Assembly (NCBI GenBank): GCA_963743285.1
Contig: CAVUPF010000006.1
Location: forward strand, 1-64,000
Reading direction: 5' to 3'
Length of the DNA stretch: 64,000 nucleotides
Source of the DNA: CAVUPF01 sp963743285
Lineage (GTDB): Bacteria; Actinomycetota; Thermoleophilia; Solirubrobacterales; 70-9
Shown here piece by piece: positions 16,458 to 23,852 of this stretch; position 1 is the stretch's first letter; every line of letters begins with the position of its first letter. Made by a program: the position numbers and the translations under genes. The notes below the pieces were generated by a model, which saw nothing but the letters and a program-made list of their open reading frames with translations, made no database searches and was not told where the DNA came from.

Positions 16458-17141
16458 TCAGGCCGTCGCAGTGGCGTCCAGGTCCAGGCGGATGTAGGTG
16501 ATCGTCGGCTTCGGGCCCAGCGCGGTGTGCACCTCATCGACGTAGCGCTCGCGCAGATCCTCGGGCAGCCGCAGCAGATGGGCGCTGAGGGCATTGACCT
16601 GCAGCCATTCGCGTAGGTCCTCATACGAAGCGGGGCGCTGCACCAGCCCGGTTCGAACGTCAGTGAAGCCGGCTGCGCGGAGGCGATCCGCGGTCACCCC
16701 CGGGCCGGCGAAGTTCCACGGCGACCAACTGTCCAGGTAGGGCGCGAACGGCTCGCGTGCCCCGACCGCGAGCGTCGCGGTGAGCAGCTCGGGCGTATTG
16801 CCCTCACCACCGCACTGTGCGACGAGCCGACCCGCGGGGCGCAGGACGGCGTGCAGCTGCCCAAACAGCACCTCGTGGTCGGCGAGCCAGTGGAAAACGG
16901 CGCTCGAGAAGACCGCGTCGACCTGTCGTCCGCCGAGGTCGAGCTCGGCCAGGTCCCCGACGATCAGCTCGGCGCTGTCACCGAGACGTTGCGCAGCCGC
17001 CGCGATCATCCCCGCGGAGCCATCGACGCCGATCACGTGGCCTCGAAGCAGCCGCTGAACCAGGGCTTGCGTCACCCGGCCAGAACCGCAGCAGGCGTCG
17101 AGTACTGTCTCGTCGCCGCGCAGGATTAGGCGGTCCAGCAC
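16458..17141 (-). CDS. SAM-dependent methyltransferase
   Basis: The class I methyltransferase fold is clear: ETVLDACCGSGRVTQALV (motif I), VIGVDGSAGMIAAAAQRL, ELIVGDLAELDL and DAVFSSAVFHWLADHE, similar to trans-aconitate methyltransferases. The GTG at 17141 is the first canonical start and gives 227 residues. Family-like sequence (AHDWDGATYDRISAPLERNG) continues upstream in frame to an ATC at 17211-17213, just after an in-frame stop. The true N-terminus may therefore be about 24 residues longer with a rare start. That ATC abuts the operator palindrome at 17215-17236, which suggests repressor control of this gene. Confidence 0.85.
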   Translation of the reverse strand: MLDRLILRGDETVLDACCGSGRVTQALVQRLLRGHVIGVDGSAGMIAAAAQRLGDSAELIVGDLAELDLGGRQVDAVFSSAVFHWLADHEVLFGQLHAVLRPAGRLVAQCGGEGNTPELLTATLAVGAREPFAPYLDSWSPWNFAGPGVTADRLRAAGFTDVRTGLVQRPASYEDLREWLQVNALSAHLLRLPEDLRERYVDEVHTALGPKPTITYIRLDLDATATA

Positions 17142-17214
17142 GGTGATCCCGTTGCGCTCCAGGGGCGCGGAGATACGATCGTAGGTGGCTCCATCCCAAT
17201 CGTGAGCGGCGATC

Positions 17215-17236
17215 TCCGTACGTTATCGCGTACGGA
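17215..17236. promoter_or_regulatory. Perfect inverted repeat, probable repressor operator
   Basis: TCCGTACG (17215-17222) and CGTACGGA (17229-17236) are perfect 8-bp arms around TTATCG. The site lies between the divergent methyltransferase (minus) and the dienelactone-hydrolase-like gene (plus, start 17456). Size and symmetry fit TetR-type operators. No regulator gene is adjacent. Confidence 0.6.
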
Positions 17237-17455
17237 TGTATGTCCGCGCTTTGAGTATCGCGCAAGCGATTCGCGACTCTCGCGCGTTTGCGGGTGGTTG
17301 CGAGCGTCGACGGACGCCACTCACGCTTCCGCCTCGGGGGAAAAGGAGCCGCGTGGCGCCATTTCAGTGCGGCAAACACGACAATCCCCACATCCGGGCT
17401 CGACGACGCCCGCCGATCCAGCGGATCGACCTTTCAACGAAGAGGCGGTGTGCAG

Positions 17456-18274
17456 ATGGCGAAACGGAGCATGAACGAGGACGATCCGCTCGAGGACTTC
17501 GATCCCCGCATGGTTACTCTCGACGGCGTCACGAAGACGGTCCACGTCGCCGGCCAAGGGCCGGCTGTGATCGTGATGACGGAGATGCCGGGCATCAGCC
17601 CGCACGTCGCTCGCTTCGGTCGCTGGGTCAGAGATGCAGGATTCACGGTCTACATGCCCTCGCTGTTCGGCCGCGACGGTGCGGTGCCGAGCGCCGAGGA
17701 GGGTGCGGCCACCTTCCAACGGGCCTGCGTCAGTGCCGAGTTTTGCGCGCTCGGCGCCAACCGGTCGAGCCCGGTGACGGTCTGGCTTCGGTCGCTGGCA
17801 AGACTGGCGCACGAGGAGTGCGGCGGTCCGGGCGTCGGCGCTATAGGTATGTGCTTCACCGGCAATTTCGCGCTCACGATGATGCTCGAGCCTGCGATGC
17901 TCGCGCCGGTCCTCTCCCAGCCGGCGCTGCCACTGGACGACCCAGCCGGGCTGGAGATCGCTCCCGATGATCTCGCCGCCGTCAGAGACCGCCTTGAGCG
18001 GGAGGACCTGACCGTGATGGCCTATCGCTTCCGGGGCGACCAGGTGTGCAGGGCGCAGCGGTTCGCGGCCTATTCAGAGGCGCTCGGTGACCGGTTCATC
18101 CCGCGTGTGCTCCCCGACAGTGCCGCCAACCGCGAAACCTCCCCATTCTTCGAGAAGTACGTTCCAACTCCCCACAGCGTCGTAACCGCCCATCTGATTG
18201 ACGAGGCTGGCCAACCGACGATTGCTGCCCGCGACGAGATCCTCTCCTACTTCACCCAGCGTCTCGCCTCATGA
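17456..18274 (+). CDS. Dienelactone hydrolase family protein
   Basis: ATG 17456 (MAKRSMNEDDPLEDFDPRMV) is chosen because AGAGG lies about 10 bases upstream; the frame is open further back. The 272-residue alpha/beta hydrolase has the nucleophile elbow GAIGMCFTGNFALT, with Cys as in dienelactone hydrolase (rather than Ser), and a late His in TPHSVVTAHL. Members hydrolyse lactones and related esters in aromatic breakdown. The substrate here is unknown. It is divergent from the methyltransferase across the 17215-17236 palindrome. Confidence 0.85.
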   Translation: MAKRSMNEDDPLEDFDPRMVTLDGVTKTVHVAGQGPAVIVMTEMPGISPHVARFGRWVRDAGFTVYMPSLFGRDGAVPSAEEGAATFQRACVSAEFCALGANRSSPVTVWLRSLARLAHEECGGPGVGAIGMCFTGNFALTMMLEPAMLAPVLSQPALPLDDPAGLEIAPDDLAAVRDRLEREDLTVMAYRFRGDQVCRAQRFAAYSEALGDRFIPRVLPDSAANRETSPFFEKYVPTPHSVVTAHLIDEAGQPTIAARDEILSYFTQRLAS

Positions 18275-18433
18275 CCGCGGCAAGGAGGCCGCTGCTTGTG
18301 GCCGAGAGTCGGCGCTTCGCACCTAGCGCCCACGCTCTCCTGCGCAGCACGATTCCCGAGCGCACCGAATGGGCAGTCGCGCCACCGCGCCTGCGGCGCC
18401 AAGTCTGTGAGCTCCTTGACCACCCTTGCGGCC

Positions 18434-18463
18434 TTGACCTGGTCGCGGGCCGGCCCATAGGGT
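18434..18463 (+). promoter_or_regulatory. Promoter for the DUF3303-like gene
   Basis: TTGACC at 18434-18439 is followed after 18 bases by TAGGGT (18458-18463), about 33 bases before the ATG at 18496. The -35 box is close to the housekeeping consensus; the -10 is weaker. Confidence 0.45.
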
Positions 18464-18495
18464 CGGGGTCCACCCTCAGACGCTTGGAGACCTAT

Positions 18496-18780
18496 ATGCG
18501 ATTCGTGATCATTTACCGACCGAAACATGCTGCCCCGGCCGATCAGCTGCCAGAGTTGCTGAAGGGCATGGGGGAGTGGATGCAGAAATACGCCAGCCGC
18601 GTGGAGGGCACTCAGTTCTTTGTCAGCGGCGGCGGGTTCGGCACCATTGAGACCGACGACGCGGGCGAGCTTTCGCGTCTCATCGCTGAGCACCCGTTCA
18701 CGCCCTACGCCGACGTCCAGATCGAGCCGCTAGTCGATCCGCAGACTGCGATCGAGAATCTCATCGCGGCGAATTCCTGA
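18496..18780 (+). CDS. DUF3303-like small ferredoxin-fold protein
   Basis: The natural start is ATG 18496 (MRFVIIYRPKHAAPADQLPE), although the frame is open from 18271. The 94-residue product has a beta strand, an amphipathic helix (LPELLKGMGEWMQKYASRV), then TQFFVSGGGFGTIETDD and EHPFTPYADVQIEPLVDPQ. This is the pattern of DUF3303/muconolactone-isomerase-like alpha+beta barrels. Substrate binding is unknown. A plausible promoter lies at 18434-18463. Confidence 0.7.
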   Translation: MRFVIIYRPKHAAPADQLPELLKGMGEWMQKYASRVEGTQFFVSGGGFGTIETDDAGELSRLIAEHPFTPYADVQIEPLVDPQTAIENLIAANS

Positions 18781-19027
18781 CCAGCCAGCAAGTGTTAGCG
18801 GCGTTGATGCCGTTACCCTGCGAGAGCAGTCCAGAGCCGCGACCTGGTCCGCGTGGGCGGCAACGGATGGGCTGCCGCGACTTTGAAGCGACGAGCAGCT
18901 CTATGAAGGCCGCCGCGATGAGCAGCCGCTGATCTACTTCCGCGAGGGCGCGGCGCGGCGCCGCCCTCGCGGACGAGCGGGAGCGCTGGCGCTGGCGCCG
19001 CCGCCTTCGAAGTGAAGGTCGACGGCC

Positions 19028-19282
19028 ATGGTCGCTATCATTGCTAGCATGGCCCAGCTTCTCGTACGCGACATCGAGAGCGTCGTGGTCCGCGAGCTGA
19101 AGCTCCGCGCCGCCCGGCATGGCCGCTCCGCCGAGGAGGAGCACCGCGAGATCCTGCGCGGCGCGCTTCGCCACCCCGGCCCCCCGACCTCGCTGAAGCA
19201 GCTCCTGCTCGAGATCCCCGACGTCGGCGAGGACCGCGACTTCGAGCGACCGCGCGACCTCGGCCGTTCGATCGAGCTGTAA
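19028..19282 (+). CDS. FitA-type antitoxin
   Basis: The core MAQLLVRDIESVVVRELKLR then AARHGRSAEEEHREILRGAL is a FitA-like ribbon-helix-helix antitoxin. The C-terminal tail (DFERPRDLGRSIEL) is the part that normally plugs the PIN toxin. The frame opens at 19028; the Met at 19049 (MAQLLVRD) is the more likely start, giving 77 residues. The toxin gene starts 12 bases after its stop. Confidence 0.85.
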   Translation: MVAIIASMAQLLVRDIESVVVRELKLRAARHGRSAEEEHREILRGALRHPGPPTSLKQLLLEIPDVGEDRDFERPRDLGRSIEL

Positions 19283-19294
19283 GCGTCGGCTGCT

Positions 19295-19729
19295 GTGGCC
19301 TACTTGATCGATACGGACGTCATCTCCGAGCTGCGCAAGGGCAAGCGCGCCGATCCCGCCGTCATCTCCTGGTTCGCGGACCTCGCCGACGAGGACGTTT
19401 ACCTCAGCGTGCTGACGCTGGGTGAGATGCGCAAGGGGATCGAGAGCATCCGGCCTCGCGATCCCAAGGCGGCGGAAGCCTTGGAGAGCTGGCTGGGCCG
19501 AATCTCCGAGGCGCATCGAGATCGCGTCTTGGGCGTTGACCGCGCGATTGCGGAGGAGTGGGGGAGGGTGAACGTGCCCGATCCCCTGCCCGTCATCGAC
19601 GGTCTGCTCGCCGCGACCGCGAACGTGGTCGGCCTTACCCTCGCCACCGGGAATATCGCCGATGTCGCGCGAACCGGCGTCAGCCTGACCGATCCCTTCG
19701 CCGATCGGCTGCCGGCCCGTGGAAGCTGA
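19295..19729 (+). CDS. FitB-type PIN toxin
   Basis: GTG 19295 starts a 144-residue PIN protein (AYLIDTDVISELRKGKRADP) with the FitB-like Asp pair at the N-terminus. It continues SVLTLGEMRKGIESI (Glu), VIDGLLAATANVVGLTLATG (Asp) and a C-terminal NIADVARTGV. Members are Mg2+-dependent RNases held inactive by the upstream FitA protein. Spacing to the antitoxin is 12 bases. The length is usual for the family. Confidence 0.9.
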   Translation: MAYLIDTDVISELRKGKRADPAVISWFADLADEDVYLSVLTLGEMRKGIESIRPRDPKAAEALESWLGRISEAHRDRVLGVDRAIAEEWGRVNVPDPLPVIDGLLAATANVVGLTLATGNIADVARTGVSLTDPFADRLPARGS

Positions 19730-19883
19730 TCGGTCTCGTTGGGCACCGAGCGCGAGCGCTCGTCCCGACCAGACAGAGGCAACCGAGGCGAGATTCGTCG
19801 ACCTGGACGCGCCCCCAGCACCGCCCGCGGCCTTCCGTTGGATCTTCGGGGTCGCGATGCGGTGGAAGGGAGGCAATCGCAGC

Positions 19884-20660
19884 ATGGCCATTCTCGGTCT
19901 TGCCTTCGCCCTCTCCATGTTCGCGCCAGCCTCCGCATTCGCAACGACCGGCTCAATCGAAGGCGTCACGGTCGAACCGTCACTGGCCCACGCCTTGGTC
20001 CAGAACCTCTCCATCACTTACAGCGAGTGTCCCTCGACTGAACCGAACTGCGCGTGGTCGGCAACTGCCACCCTCGCGCCTCCGCCTCCACAGCGGACCT
20101 CATGCCCCGAAGTTTGGTCATGGATCTTGGAAATGGCTGGACATCCTCCGGGTATGCCGCCACCTCCTCCTGGCTGGCACCCCGAACGCCGCATCTGGAA
20201 CCTTGAATCCAGCGGAAATGGATCTGTCCAAAGCGGCCCTCTACAGCTTGATATCGAAGGGGTCAACGACTACCGAGTCTGTCTCTACGCGACGCATTTC
20301 TTTGCGGCCCAAACTTCTACGCGTTTCGGCGCAGCTCAGCCTGCCTATACCGCCAACCCGGAATACCCGGATCTCATCGCCGAACAGCTCCTGCACGTCG
20401 ACGTTCCGCCGAGCCAGGAAACCCAGCCTGCGGTCTCCGCGACGCCCATGCACAAGCACCGCGTGCCGGACGTCGTGGGCTTGAAGCCCACAGCCGCTGA
20501 ACGTGCACTGGCGCGGCGTCACTTCAAGGTGAAGTACACAGCTCTGAGCAATTTGTGTGCGGGGATCCCGCCCCACGGGCACATCATCATTCAGAAGCCG
20601 AGGGCGGGCAGGCTGGTTCGACAGGGAACCACCGTTCGCCTACAGACCAGCTGCGGCTGA
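19884..20660 (+). CDS. Secreted PASTA-domain protein
   Basis: ATG 19884 follows AAGGGAGG at a 10-base spacing; ATG 19857 is an alternative giving a more basic n-region. A signal peptide (AILGLAFALSMFAPASAFA) leads to a Pro-rich beta domain (residues 25-180). The C-terminal PASTA repeat reads RVPDVVGLKPTAAERALARR and ends IIQKPRAGRLVRQGTTVRLQ. PASTA domains bind peptidoglycan or beta-lactam-like ligands in kinases and transpeptidases. Here the domain is free of a kinase, so the protein is likely exported and wall-associated. Role unknown. Confidence 0.8.
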   Translation: MAILGLAFALSMFAPASAFATTGSIEGVTVEPSLAHALVQNLSITYSECPSTEPNCAWSATATLAPPPPQRTSCPEVWSWILEMAGHPPGMPPPPPGWHPERRIWNLESSGNGSVQSGPLQLDIEGVNDYRVCLYATHFFAAQTSTRFGAAQPAYTANPEYPDLIAEQLLHVDVPPSQETQPAVSATPMHKHRVPDVVGLKPTAAERALARRHFKVKYTALSNLCAGIPPHGHIIIQKPRAGRLVRQGTTVRLQTSCG

Positions 20661-20705
20661 GTAATGAGGTTAGCGGCAAGCCTAATTCCAGAGCCAAAAA
20701 CCATT

Positions 20706-20758
20706 GGCGCGAGCGCACCCTCGCCGAGGCGGTCCCGCTTCGAAGGACGAGCGGGCCT
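20706..20758 (+). repeat. 53-bp dispersed repeat, copy 1
   Basis: The 53 bases match 59479-59531 at all but two positions (about 51/53). Each copy lies upstream of an antitoxin gene. Within it CCCGCT and AGCGGG can form a short hairpin. See copy 2. Confidence 0.85.
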
Positions 20759-20767
20759 CAAGCAAGT

Positions 20768-20773
20768 TATACT
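20768..20773 (+). promoter_or_regulatory. -10 box of AbrB/PIN operon
   Basis: TATACT at 20768-20773 is a near-consensus -10 hexamer. Transcription would begin at about 20780, at or next to the ATG at 20781. That predicts a leaderless mRNA, in line with the lack of any Shine-Dalgarno sequence. Confidence 0.55.
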
Positions 20774-20780
20774 GCTGGGT

Positions 20781-21071
20781 ATGAATTATAAGGTTGGAAC
20801 CAAAGGCCAAGTGGTCATACCAAAGGCGATCCGTGAGCAGATCGGGATCAAGCCGGGCGATGAGGTCGTCTTCGAGCCCGACGGCGCCGAAGTGAGGGTA
20901 CGCCGCGCCGAGGAGGACTCGGCGCAGCGCGCCAGGGACATCCAGGCCCTACGCGGCATCTGGGCGGATATCCCAGGGAGCGGCACGGCTGCTCTGGAAG
21001 AGGAGCGGCGCATGGAGCGCGAGCTGGAGGAGCGCAAGGCCCAGAGGTGGGGCGTTGGTCGTCCTCGATAG
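20781..21071 (+). CDS. AbrB/MazE-type antitoxin
   Basis: ATG 20781 begins MNYKVGTKGQVVIPKAIREQ, the swapped-hairpin AbrB DNA-binding fold, followed by IGIKPGDEVVFEPDGAEVRV. The C-terminal half is a long charged helix (ALEEERRMERELEERKAQRW) for toxin binding. The product is 96 residues; the frame is open upstream, but that part is the 53-bp repeat. It overlaps the PIN toxin start by 17 bases. A -10 box directly upstream suggests a leaderless transcript. Confidence 0.85.
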   Translation: MNYKVGTKGQVVIPKAIREQIGIKPGDEVVFEPDGAEVRVRRAEEDSAQRARDIQALRGIWADIPGSGTAALEEERRMERELEERKAQRWGVGRPR

Positions 21072-21432
21072 CTGGGCGCTGCTGGCCTACTTGAAGGACG
21101 AGCCGGCGGCTGGACGCATCGAAGAGGAGTGGCTCTCGCGAGCGGTGGCGATCTCTTCGATCAGCCTTGGCGAGGCGCTGTACATTCGCATCCGCGAGCG
21201 CGACGAGGACGCGGCGCTGGCGGAGATCGCGACGATTTGGAAGCGCAGCACACTCGTCGAGGCGGACTGGATGATGGTTCGTGCTGCCGCGCGAGTCAAG
21301 GTGCGCGGCGGCCTCTCCTACGCGGACGCCTTCTGCGTCGCGACGGCCGAGCGCCTGGACGCCCCGCTTTGGACCGGCGACCCCGAGATCCTCGCCTTCG
21401 AGACCGAGGTCGAGCTGGTCGATCTGCGCTGA
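21055..21432 (+). CDS. PIN-domain toxin (VapC-like)
   Basis: TTG 21055 starts VVLDSWALLAYLKDEPAAGR, where Asp5 is the first metal ligand. SISLGEALYIRI gives the Glu, and LSYADAFCVATAERL then WTGDPEIL give the later Asp residues. It has 125 residues, the normal size. It overlaps the AbrB-type antitoxin gene. The predicted activity is an endoribonuclease controlled by that antitoxin. Confidence 0.9.
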   Translation: MVVLDSWALLAYLKDEPAAGRIEEEWLSRAVAISSISLGEALYIRIRERDEDAALAEIATIWKRSTLVEADWMMVRAAARVKVRGGLSYADAFCVATAERLDAPLWTGDPEILAFETEVELVDLR

Positions 21433-21486
21433 TCGCAACCGACCTCGATTAGAGCTCACCAGGGTCAGGATTCCGAGACGACAGGG

Positions 21487-21613
21487 ATGCGCGACAAGCT
21501 GATCCACGACTACTTCGGCGTCGACCTCAGCCTCGTCTGGGACGTGGTCGCATCCGAGCTGCCCGGCGCCCCGGAAGCGAATCGATGCGCTGCTCGAAGA
21601 ACTCGATTGGTAG
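21487..21613 (+). pseudogene. HepT-like (DUF86) toxin C-terminal remnant
   Basis: From 21487 the codons read MRDKLIHDYFGVDLSLVWDV then VASELPG. This is the HEPN-family HepT signature (R-x4-6-H with YFGVD). The normal ending RIDALLEELDW and stop appear in a different frame (21575-21613). The front half and the MntA partner are missing, so this is debris of a HepT/MntA-type toxin system. Confidence 0.7.
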
Positions 21614-21649
21614 CGGGTTGCCCTGCTCCCGGAGTCTGAGTATCGCCTC

Positions 21650-22216
21650 ATGACCGAGACCCAAGACCAGCCGATTCGCGTCGTCTCCTACGATCCCGCC
21701 TGGCCCGCACGCTTTGAGGCCGAGCGAGGCGCGCTGGATGAGGCGATCGGAGAGTGGGCTACGGGTGGCATCCACCACGTCGGCAGCACGGCGGTGGCGG
21801 GTCTCGACGCGAAGCCAATCATCGACATCCTCGTCGGCGTCGAGAGCCTTGAGACTTCGCGAGCCTGCTTCAGCCCGCTGGCAGAGCTGGGATACAAATA
21901 TGCGCCGTATCGGGCAGAGGAGATGCACTGGTTCTGCAAGCCCGATCCGCGCCGCCGCACTCATCACTTGCACCTGGTCCCGAAGGACTCGTCCCGCTTC
22001 GGTGACGAGCTCGCCTTCCGCGATCTCTTACGCTTGAACTCGGAGAGGGCAAAAGAGTACGCCGAACTCAAGTACCGCCTCGCCGCCCGCTTCGAGCACG
22101 ACCGCGAGGCCTACACCGACGCCAAGGCCGACTTCATCCGTAGAGCACTCGCTCACCAAGGGCGCCGCTGCCTGGATGAACGCGGCGACGATGAGATCAC
22201 ACGGCACACTCTGTGA
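21650..22216 (+). CDS. GrpB family protein (UPF0157)
   Basis: The 188-residue product has the GrpB hallmarks PIRVVSYDPAWPARFEAERG, IHHVGSTAVAGLDAKPIIDI, EEMHWFCKPDPRRRTHHLHL and FRDLLRLNSERAKEYAELK. GrpB proteins have a nucleotidyltransferase-like fold and are sometimes fused to dephospho-CoA kinase; their reaction is unsettled. A degraded N-terminal copy exists at 60193-60270. The gene follows the HepT remnant with no operon partner. Confidence 0.9.
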   Translation: MTETQDQPIRVVSYDPAWPARFEAERGALDEAIGEWATGGIHHVGSTAVAGLDAKPIIDILVGVESLETSRACFSPLAELGYKYAPYRAEEMHWFCKPDPRRRTHHLHLVPKDSSRFGDELAFRDLLRLNSERAKEYAELKYRLAARFEHDREAYTDAKADFIRRALAHQGRRCLDERGDDEITRHTL

Positions 22217-22384
22217 AGGGGACTGGCAAGAAGGCGGCCACCGCCGCGACCACCTGGGGATGGGACCAACGGGCAAGCCCCCACTTCGCCCCTTCGCCGA
22301 TCCCGAGGGGCCCGCACAATCGGCTTGATCACTCAGCCGGGCTGGTCGGATGCGGTGGGCGGGGAAGCCGGCTATCCCTCCGTC

Positions 22385-22423
22385 CTGCTCAGCCCGGACC
22401 GACATTTGGTCCAGGCTGAGCAG
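22385..22423 (-). terminator. Nested hairpin at 3' end of NHL gene
   Basis: CTGCTCAGCC (22385-22394) and GGCTGAGCAG (22414-22423) form a perfect 10-bp stem, with GGACC/GGTCC nested inside. It lies 19 bases past the stop of the minus-strand gene at 22442. The 22217-22441 gap holds nothing else clear. Confidence 0.6.
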
Positions 22424-22441
22424 CGGAGCCTAGCTGGGTCT

Positions 22442-23584
22442 CTAATGAAGCAGTTCGAGCGTGTTGGAGCCGTCGTTGACGTAATAGAGGCCTTGGCCGT
22501 ACGGCGCAACCGCAAGTCCGAACAGCGTCCCTTCTCCGCTTGCGTCGAGGGTGACGGGGGGGAACTGCGTGCCGTTGGGGGCGGTCTCAACGGCGTTCCC
22601 ATCGCCGGCATTGACGGTGAGGATGTCGCCGTTGGGAGCGATCGCAAGACCGAGCGGGCTGTTCAGACCCCCGCCTTCGGTAAGGGTGGTTCCGACTCCC
22701 GCGCTACTCGATCGCACCAGTGCGCCAGGAATGGCCTGGATCCGGTTATCGACCGTGTCTGCCACGTACAGGGTGCCGTTTCGGCCCAGGCCCACTCCGG
22801 TTGGGCCGACCACAAGCGCAGCGGGATCGGTCCTCTCGGCGAATCCCGTCCCGATTTCCTTGACATTGATGACACTGGGGACATTCGATCCACCAGATGG
22901 GCCATGGAAGTCTCCGAACCGATCGTGGCGATCACCGAACCCGAGAATGAGGCGAACGACCGTGCCGCCGTTGACCGTAGCTCCGTCGGCCTGAACCGTG
23001 CCGTTGAGGACGTTGGTGACGAACACCTCTGCGAGGTTGCCGAAGCTCACGGTCGTCAGATCCCAGGGGCCGTTAATCGGTGCGCCTTTGATCGCCCGGA
23101 GCAGGCGCCCGTTGCTGTCGAGCACCAGCAGGCATCCTGCCTTGGCGTCTTTGGATTCGCCGCTCTGGTCGGGCAGGCTGCCAACGATCACGTCCCCGTG
23201 GGGCAGGAGGCCGAGTGCCGTGGTCAGGCCGATGCCACCGGGGCAGACGCTATTGGGGATCGAGGCAAGATCGGCGAATACCGTTGCCTGGCCGCTGGGG
23301 GATATCTCCACGATGGTCGTCCCGGTGCCCTGGAGGTTTTCTTCGTTGTTGAAGTTGCTGACCAGGAGGTCGCCCCTGCGCAGATCCCCCTGCGTCTGCG
23401 GCACGACGACCAGGCCATAGGGATTGACGTCGTTTTTTGGAGGCAGGACCGTCGAGGCAATCAGGCTGTTGTTGGAGAAGTTGCCCAGGAACGATGTTGA
23501 GTGCGCCCATGCAGATGTCGCGCTCAGCGAGAAAACGATCAGGCAGGCGGTGGCTACTGCCCAACCGCGATGATGTCGAGGCAT
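22442..23584 (-). CDS. Secreted NHL/SMP-30-like beta-propeller protein
   Basis: ATG at 23582-23584 has AAAGGAG 7 bases upstream, and a signal peptide follows (residues 1-27, ending ATSAWA). The 380-residue mature part is built of propeller strands such as NPYGLVVVPQTQGDLRRGDL, GIGLTTALGLLPHGDVIVG, GVGLGRNGTLYVADTVDNR and LNSPLGLAIAPNGDILTVN. These are typical NHL repeats. No catalytic set is evident. It is probably an extracellular binding scaffold or a lactonase-like enzyme. Confidence 0.85.
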   Translation of the reverse strand: MPRHHRGWAVATACLIVFSLSATSAWAHSTSFLGNFSNNSLIASTVLPPKNDVNPYGLVVVPQTQGDLRRGDLLVSNFNNEENLQGTGTTIVEISPSGQATVFADLASIPNSVCPGGIGLTTALGLLPHGDVIVGSLPDQSGESKDAKAGCLLVLDSNGRLLRAIKGAPINGPWDLTTVSFGNLAEVFVTNVLNGTVQADGATVNGGTVVRLILGFGDRHDRFGDFHGPSGGSNVPSVINVKEIGTGFAERTDPAALVVGPTGVGLGRNGTLYVADTVDNRIQAIPGALVRSSSAGVGTTLTEGGGLNSPLGLAIAPNGDILTVNAGDGNAVETAPNGTQFPPVTLDASGEGTLFGLAVAPYGQGLYYVNDGSNTLELLH

Positions 23585-23852
23585 GTTGAACTCCTTTGTC
23601 CGAGGGACGACGCTCGGGACTCGAGGCCGCCAGATGGCCACTTGGAGTGGATACTGAGCGAGGGCCGGAAAGGTTCATCGAGCCGATCGGCTGAGCTCAA
23701 GGAAGGCGCCATAAATCATCCAGGTGCGATGATGATCGAGACGACGGCGAGCCCGATCACGGCAAGGGGATCCGGTGTGAGGACGGGCGGCTCTCGCTCG
23801 CTCAAAGAAAGCAGGCGCTATGGCAGAAGACCATCAGCGCAGCCCCGCTGCT

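Noticed and set aside
22325..23500. 391-codon plus-strand frame opposite the NHL protein
   Set aside because: It is antisense to a protein with signal peptide, ribosome site and NHL repeats; the plus frame has no family signal.
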